Source: Thermoproteota archaeon | GTDB taxonomy: Archaea > Thermoproteota > Methanomethylicia > Methanomethylicales > B66-G16 | Assembly (NCBI GenBank): GCA_003649085.1 | Contig: QMQV01000013.1 | Location: 1-26,039, forward strand | Length of the DNA stretch: 26,039 nucleotides | Direction of reading: 5' to 3' | Made by a program: the position numbers and the translations under genes | The notes under the pieces: model-generated | The model's database searches: none | Told to the model about the DNA's origin: nothing | What the model saw: the letters and a program-made list of their open reading frames with translations, nothing else | In this document: positions 21,557 to 26,039 of the stretch, piece after piece | Numbering within the stretch: position 1 is the first letter of the stretch | How the letters are laid out: each line of letters begins with the position of its first letter

Positions 21557-23329
21557 TCACGGTGTGAGGCAGTAAGTTGTTGAGTGTTTAACGTAGCGTC
21601 CGCCGATGTAAGCGTGAACTGTACACGATAAGCAGGGGTCGTAGCTTCTAACAACCCTAACAGCGTCTAAGCCAACCCATTCGTCAGCTCCACCGTGATC
21701 TTCCGTCACAGGCGTGTTAACGACAGCTTCCTCTATCGGGCCTAAGTTCCCTTCGGGGTCTCTTGGAGAAATGTTCCAAGCTGTCGGCGTTATCACTTGA
21801 TAGCGATGTATCTTACCTCCCTTAACTACAGACCAGTGTCCAACAGCCCCCCTAGCTGCCTCAGTCATGCCGGCGCCGAAAGATAACGCTGGTCTCTCGA
21901 TTTCCTTCCACACGCTAAGCTTGCCTTCTTTAATTAGTTCAAACATTTGCAACGCATTGAGCAACGCTACGGCTGCGTAGTAAGCGTGGTTGTAAGCCCT
22001 CGCCTTATTCCTCTCAATAGTATTTACACATTTAACGCCGTTTCTATAGATCTTCGGCGCAACCCACTCAACTTCCATAGCATCATATAAGCTAGCTGGG
22101 AGTTCCTCGCTTCTAGTTTCTGGAAGCGATATCCTGACAACCCCATTGCCAGTCTTAACCTCTGAGAATGGGCACGTGAAGTTCACCTTGCCAGCTAGTG
22201 CTGGAGCCCATATCCTAGCTGCTGGTCCAGCTTCAAGCACATAGATTGCCCCGTTGTAAGCCCATCTAGGTGTTGAAGCCCAGGTATACTTTCCGTCCCA
22301 AGACCTAGCTTGTGGGCTCGGCAAAGTCTCCTTATTCCACGGGTGGTTTGAATCTAATGATACGCCCTCAGGATCTGTCGTGAACTCTGGGCTCCAGGCT
22401 TCATAGTAGCTATGTTCAACGTACTCCCTAATTCCTCTGTGAATTTCCTTGAGGTCATAGGTAACGAGCTCTCCATTGACAACAACCCCAGGCGTAAGAT
22501 ACTTTTTTTCGCCCCACTTGCTCATGTTAGCATATGACGCATCGTAGGTTTCGTGATCCTCCATAACTCCATAGGCGATTAGGTTAGCTGGCCTCAAACC
22601 TGCATCTTCATAGCCCATGTCGTATAAGAATCGAGACAGATCTTCCCAGACAGTTACTAAGAGCTTTGATAATCCAGCTAAGGTTAACAGCATGCTGAAA
22701 GCTTGTGCTGCTTCAGATGCACCCCACGTCCTAGCCACGCCTCCAGGTATGAAAGTGTTAACATGCGGGTGCTTGGCCCCCAACAGGGACGCTAGTTTCC
22801 TGCTAAACCTCTCCATCTTTAAGGTGTAGAGGTAAAGGCTTCCAGATAATGGGTTTAGAGCCTCCATCAAGTCAGCGATTGTGGTGTACCCATGCACGTC
22901 GCGATACTCACATAATGTTAGCTGAGCGGCTGACCACCACGCCTTGTTAAACTTCTTCACGATGATAGCGCTGTAGTCGGGACCAGCTAGTTGAAATAGG
23001 TGTATTGGATGATCGTAGAGAAGCTCAGCCGCTATGGTCAGGTTTCTTAGGATTGTTGCAAGTGGCGGAGGAGGGGCTTTTAAAGCCATGTCAAGCGATA
23101 AAGCTGATGCGTACGCGTGAGGTACTGGGCATACACCGCATATCCTCTGCGTTATGAACGTAGCATCTGGAGGATCTCTGCCCTTGAGTATTATTTCAAA
23201 CCCTCTAAACATGCCAGCTACGCTGTGAGCGTCGATGTACCTCTTAGCTTCGACATCTATCTTAGCGTGTAGCGCAGCGTGGCCTTCAAGCCTAGTTATT
23301 GGGTCAAGCATTAACTCCTTAACCGTCAT
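21557..23329 (-). CDS. [NiFe]-hydrogenase large subunit (group 1)
   Basis: 590 residues carrying the catalytic NiFe(CN)2CO site. The N-terminal motif includes RLEGH (Glu15) and RICGVCPVPH (Cys64, Cys67). The C-terminal motif is DPCLSCTVH (Cys566, Cys569, His572). An 18-residue extension after His572 should be removed by the protease encoded at 24693. A complete mature protein is about 572 residues. With the Tat-bearing small subunit and Isp1/Isp2-like partners, it fits the exported, H2-oxidising group 1 enzymes (1e/1g-like) rather than cytosolic group 3 or 4. The ATG 23329 is four bases past the small subunit stop. Confidence 0.95.
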   Translation of the reverse strand: MTVKELMLDPITRLEGHAALHAKIDVEAKRYIDAHSVAGMFRGFEIILKGRDPPDATFITQRICGVCPVPHAYASALSLDMALKAPPPPLATILRNLTIAAELLYDHPIHLFQLAGPDYSAIIVKKFNKAWWSAAQLTLCEYRDVHGYTTIADLMEALNPLSGSLYLYTLKMERFSRKLASLLGAKHPHVNTFIPGGVARTWGASEAAQAFSMLLTLAGLSKLLVTVWEDLSRFLYDMGYEDAGLRPANLIAYGVMEDHETYDASYANMSKWGEKKYLTPGVVVNGELVTYDLKEIHRGIREYVEHSYYEAWSPEFTTDPEGVSLDSNHPWNKETLPSPQARSWDGKYTWASTPRWAYNGAIYVLEAGPAARIWAPALAGKVNFTCPFSEVKTGNGVVRISLPETRSEELPASLYDAMEVEWVAPKIYRNGVKCVNTIERNKARAYNHAYYAAVALLNALQMFELIKEGKLSVWKEIERPALSFGAGMTEAARGAVGHWSVVKGGKIHRYQVITPTAWNISPRDPEGNLGPIEEAVVNTPVTEDHGGADEWVGLDAVRVVRSYDPCLSCTVHAYIGGRYVKHSTTYCLTP

Positions 23330-23332
23330 GTG

Positions 23333-24502
23333 CTAACCCTCCTTTGAAGATGACTTTGAAGCAACCTTCTTCCTGGCCTTAAGCACGTGCGAACCTACGG
23401 CGCCAGCTGCTACGCCGATAACCGCTGCAGCTGCCAATGCTTCAGCTGGGGGCATTACCGGTGCTGGTAGAGCCTTCAGGAAAGGCGAGTATGGAGGATC
23501 TGGGAACTCCCTCATTGTACACCCTATGCATGGAGAGCCGTAAGCTGAACATGCCCCTATGCCTTCGACAAACCCTGTAACAGTTATTGGGCAGCGGACT
23601 ATGGGTCCTTTACAGCCCATTGAGTAGACACAGTATGGCTCACCGTATCTGTTTATGAACTGGCCAGCTGCGTAGTAGCTTCCTCTTGGACACTTATCAT
23701 GCATTATCCAGCCGTATAGGAAGGTAGGCCTATGCTCCTCATCAAGCTTTGGTGCGGGTAGAATTCCCTTAACCGTTAATAAGAGGTGAGCAACTGTCTT
23801 AACAATCCAGTCTCCAGCTGGTGGGCAGCCAGGGATGTTTATTACAGGTAACCCGAGTACGCTCTTCCATTCCTTTCCTAAAACGTCCATAACACCTCTA
23901 GTGCCAGTTGGGTTTGGAGAGCCATGTGGAATACCGCCAAAAGCTGCACAACTGCCGACAGCTAATACCACGGCAGCATTTTTAGCTAATGGCAATAGCT
24001 CATCTGTTAGCGTTAGTGGACCGGCTTCATCCTCCCCTATGGTGCACCATCTACCGCTGCCAGCTAGCCTTTCATCTGGGACAGCACCTTCAACAACCAG
24101 GACATAGGGTCCTAACTCGCCCCTCTCAGCTTTTCTTAAGATTGATACGGCACTCCACCCCTTGACGCTTTCAGATGTCTCTGATTTAAGGTGTTCAACA
24201 CCCCACTGTGGCATAATCGTGGGGTGGTAATCTAAGACCACAGGCGAAAGCTCCTCAACTTGACCTATCAAGACATCTACGATGCTCGGATCTGTTGAGT
24301 TCAGCAAGCTCACGGTGCACCCGCTGCAGGCTTGTCCTTGAACCCACACGATGTGAAGTGCTGGCTGCTCTCCTTGAGTAATAGACTTCTCGATATCTTC
24401 AGCAGCTGCTCTAACTATAGGGTCGTTTGAGAACCTCGCTAGCGAAAGTATGGCTGCAGCCATGAGAGATGTCTTCAGAAAAGCCCTTCTGCTAAGCTGC
24501 AA
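23333..24502 (-). CDS. [NiFe]-hydrogenase small subunit, Tat signal and C-terminal anchor
   Basis: 389 residues. The N-terminal SRRAFLK (residues 4-10) plus a hydrophobic stretch is a Tat signal, so the folded enzyme is exported. Fe-S ligands: proximal cluster GQACSGCTVSLL, VGSCAAFGG and PGCPPAGDW; the remaining clusters in MHDKCPRGS, YSMGCKGPIVRCP and ACSAYGSPCIGC. A final hydrophobic segment (about 352-374) followed by KARKK is a membrane anchor. It relays electrons from the active site to the membrane cytochrome. TTG start 24502 is preceded by AGGTGAT. It is the first gene of the four-gene operon. Confidence 0.94.
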   Translation of the reverse strand: MQLSRRAFLKTSLMAAAILSLARFSNDPIVRAAAEDIEKSITQGEQPALHIVWVQGQACSGCTVSLLNSTDPSIVDVLIGQVEELSPVVLDYHPTIMPQWGVEHLKSETSESVKGWSAVSILRKAERGELGPYVLVVEGAVPDERLAGSGRWCTIGEDEAGPLTLTDELLPLAKNAAVVLAVGSCAAFGGIPHGSPNPTGTRGVMDVLGKEWKSVLGLPVINIPGCPPAGDWIVKTVAHLLLTVKGILPAPKLDEEHRPTFLYGWIMHDKCPRGSYYAAGQFINRYGEPYCVYSMGCKGPIVRCPITVTGFVEGIGACSAYGSPCIGCTMREFPDPPYSPFLKALPAPVMPPAEALAAAAVIGVAAGAVGSHVLKARKKVASKSSSKEG

Positions 24503-24544
24503 AGAGATATCACCTAAAGTCTTGATAGAAAAGTAGCTAGTTAT

Positions 24545-24554
24545 CTATAAATTT
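24545..24554 (-). promoter_or_regulatory. TATA box of the hydrogenase operon
   Basis: AAATTTATAG on the minus strand is a good archaeal TATA match, about 47 bases before the TTG start at 24502, predicting a leader near 20 bases. The surrounding 190-bp divergent region with the protease gene is A+T-rich and contains no gene. Confidence 0.5.
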
Positions 24555-24692
24555 TTAACCAACGCAAAAGATTTGATTTTAAAGAAGTTAAAAAAAGCAA
24601 GATTAAAGCATTTACAAAATAATCTTTGAGGCTACGATACCTTAAGGATAAAATGTTAGACAAGTCTAAGAGGTTAAGAGGGAAGCTACAAA

Positions 24693-25187
24693 GTGAAGAT
24701 ATTGATAGCAGGTATTGGAAATAGGCTGTTAGGAGACGATGGTTTTGGATCATATGTAGCTGAGCGGTTATCTAAGATGATGCTTCCTAAAAACGTCGAC
24801 GTGGTTGATTATGGATGCGACTTGAGAGCTTTGGTAAGCGACTTATTAAATTATCAATACGTGATATTCGTAGACGCTATTCCAAGAGGTCTTGAAGCTG
24901 GGACGGTGTATAAGGTTGAGTTAACTGAAAAAGATGTTGAGATCATTAATCCAGAAGACGTCGCGCAGTTAATGAAGATTAGCTCTCATGAATTGAACGT
25001 GGAGATAGCTTTAGCGTTAGCTAAACAGCTCGGGTGCACACTTAAAAAGTGCTTAATAATAGGCGTTGAACCTGAAAGTTTTGAAATTGGAATGAGGCTA
25101 TCAGATAGCGTATCAAAAGCTGTAGACATAGTTATAGAGGAAGTATTAAAGGAGGTTGAGAGGATTCTTAATCAGACAAAGAAATAA
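24693..25187 (+). CDS. Hydrogenase maturation protease (HyaD/HybD family)
   Basis: 164 residues. It is the nickel-dependent endopeptidase that cuts the C-terminal extension from the large subunit. The family's metal ligands are visible: Asp16 in GIGNRLLGDDGFG, Asp61 in VIFVDAIP and His99 in SSHELN. HybD has Glu at the first position; Asp is common in other members. The GTG start has GAGGGAAG upstream. It is divergent from the hydrogenase structural operon, and its target is most likely the large subunit at 21557-23329, which still carries the extension. Confidence 0.93.
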   Translation: MKILIAGIGNRLLGDDGFGSYVAERLSKMMLPKNVDVVDYGCDLRALVSDLLNYQYVIFVDAIPRGLEAGTVYKVELTEKDVEIINPEDVAQLMKISSHELNVEIALALAKQLGCTLKKCLIIGVEPESFEIGMRLSDSVSKAVDIVIEEVLKEVERILNQTKK

Positions 25188-25190
25188 TGA

Positions 25191-25892
25191 TTACTCTTCT
25201 AAGCCTAGTTCTTTCTTCAGCTCTTCATACCAAAGTGAGTGATGTTCCTTTATGAAGCTTAGAGGTAACATGCCAGTTCTAAACATCGCGTCTACGACGG
25301 GTCTATTTTGAGGCAGTATTACTCCAGCTACTACGTGGAATATGCCTCCTATTAAGCCCCAGAAGAAGGCACAGTCGTGGAGAAAGAGGGCTAAGGATAC
25401 TGTATAGGCATCGAAAGCTCCTTTAAATACTAGGATGAGGCCAGTTATTGACGCAACCACGACGACGGGGACTATGAAGACCCAGAAGAACAATACTTGT
25501 CCAGGGTTATATTTGTCGAAGTCGGCGTGTTCGCCAGCTAGATAGTACTTGATAAGCCCCTCGATTGTCCCTCCTTTCCTTATGATCTTCCACTTCTTAA
25601 TGTCTTTTACCTGCCATATAGCGTAGACGGCGGCTAAGATTATTATACCGAAGCCGCATATCCTATGTATTATCCTCGCTACTTGGAAGCCGACGGTCAT
25701 GACGCTTGCTCCTGGAGCGAAGACGCCAGCTAACGTGCCTAAGAACCACGTTATCCAGCCAAACCAATCCTTGTTTAAAAGCGGCAGGTATACGAAGCCT
25801 CCTATTAACGCGAGGTGCAGTATGTGGTTATGAACAAATGCCTGTAACCCAGTAATAGCTCTTACCATACGCTCTTCAGGTTTCTTGGACAT
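25191..25892 (-). CDS. Cytochrome b subunit of formate dehydrogenase/hydrogenase gamma type
   Basis: About 233 residues, four membrane helices plus a re-entrant region. Heme-ligand histidines are placed as in FdnI/FdoI-like cytochrome b: FVHNHILHLALI in helix 1, IIHRICGFGIIIL in helix 2, and FLHDCAFFW with GIFHVVAGVIL in helix 4. It anchors an exported oxidoreductase and moves electrons to the quinone pool or another carrier. ATG 25892 was chosen over GTG 25898 because GGAGGT at 25902-25907 gives better spacing. The upstream partner gene ends four bases inside the longer frame, so the two are coupled. It is not part of the Isp-type operon. Confidence 0.87.
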   Translation of the reverse strand: MSKKPEERMVRAITGLQAFVHNHILHLALIGGFVYLPLLNKDWFGWITWFLGTLAGVFAPGASVMTVGFQVARIIHRICGFGIIILAAVYAIWQVKDIKKWKIIRKGGTIEGLIKYYLAGEHADFDKYNPGQVLFFWVFIVPVVVVASITGLILVFKGAFDAYTVSLALFLHDCAFFWGLIGGIFHVVAGVILPQNRPVVDAMFRTGMLPLSFIKEHHSLWYEELKKELGLEE

Positions 25893-25894
25893 GT

Positions 25895-26039
25895 TCACTT
25901 CACCTCCTTTTCTTCACGCGAGCCTTCAGTCTTTTCCTCACCTTTCAGAGCTTCTTTAGCAGATTTTACAGCAACCATTTCTCGCCTTCTTCGATTTATT
26001 TCGTTTATTATGATTAAGCCAACCGACGCCGCTGTAACA
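25895..26039 (-). CDS. Membrane-anchored partner of cytochrome b, 5' part outside window
   Basis: Only the last 47 codons are present. They encode the end of a hydrophobic helix (VTAASVGLIIINEI) followed by a basic then acidic soluble tail (NRRRREMVAVK...GEEKTEGSREEKEVK). A C-terminal anchor helix in the gene just before a gamma-type cytochrome b is the arrangement seen for the FdnH/FdoH-like Fe-S beta subunit of exported formate dehydrogenases and related molybdoenzymes, or for a hydrogenase small subunit. The identity is not decidable from this fragment. The end carries the GGAGGTGA used as ribosome site by the next gene. Confidence 0.7.
   Translation of the reverse strand, partial: VTAASVGLIIINEINRRRREMVAVKSAKEALKGEEKTEGSREEKEVK

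Noticed and set aside
24541..24753. 70-codon minus-strand ORF upstream of the hydrogenase operon
   Set aside because: It is A+T-driven, overlaps the operon promoter and the protease start, and shows no recognisable features.
1..26039. CRISPR array, tRNA or rRNA genes, insertion sequences
   Set aside because: No spaced repeats, no TTCGAATC-type B box in a cloverleaf, no transposase and no terminal inverted repeats were seen by eye.

Overview
The window looks like a thermophilic, anaerobic archaeon, most likely of the TACK/Thermoproteota side. This is inferred from gene content: a TIP49-type RuvB-like AAA+ ATPase, several VapBC pairs and a HEPN-MNT pair, retropepsin-like small genes, frequent GTG/TTG starts, archaeal TATA-like boxes, and methanofuran-type cofactor genes. 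I saw no rRNA, tRNA, CRISPR array or insertion sequence. Genes are packed tightly, several convergent pairs touch or overlap, and no gene-free gap exceeds about 200 bp.

Layout. 1-567 is the start of a multi-pass membrane protein running off the left edge. 661-1159 holds a retropepsin-fold gene with a small overlapping upstream ORF. 1252-9098 is mostly C1-carrier cofactor biosynthesis: a CitG-like nucleotidyl/phosphoribosyl transferase, a RimK-type ATP-grasp ligase, MfnB, MfnE, MfnF and the HisA-like protein that usually travels with them. It is interrupted by an acidic conserved protein, TIP49 and a vapBC pair. 9152-9957 is a HEPN-MNT pair, 9893-10984 a GT4 glycosyltransferase, and 11151-11591 a second, frameshifted copy of the retropepsin-fold unit.

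11637-18692 carries [NiFe]-hydrogenase maturation genes (hypF, hypC, hypE, hypD), mixed with a vapBC pair directly upstream of hypF, a membrane-anchored PLD-like/HTH protein and a TenA/PqqC-like protein. A third vapBC lies at 18837-19474.

19519-24502 is a four-gene minus-strand operon. In transcription order it encodes a Tat-exported, C-terminally anchored hydrogenase small subunit, the large subunit, a NarI/DsrM-like membrane cytochrome (Isp1-like) and an HdrD/DsrK-like Fe-S protein (Isp2-like). The matching maturation protease is divergent at 24693. The right end holds a formate-dehydrogenase/hydrogenase gamma-type cytochrome b and the 3' end of its upstream partner.

How the parts fit. The hyp genes and the protease mature the hydrogenase. 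The hydrogenase would oxidise H2 outside the membrane and pass electrons through the b-type cytochrome to the HdrD-like protein. The mfn-type genes indicate methanofuran and probably tetrahydromethanopterin-dependent C1 metabolism. No mcr, fwd, mtr or other C1 enzyme genes are present here, so methanogenesis cannot be claimed. The least explained items are the small-ORF/retropepsin unit (two copies, both with Asn at the catalytic Asp position), the TM-PLD-HTH protein, and the CitG-like/ATP-grasp/HisA-like genes of unproven reaction.
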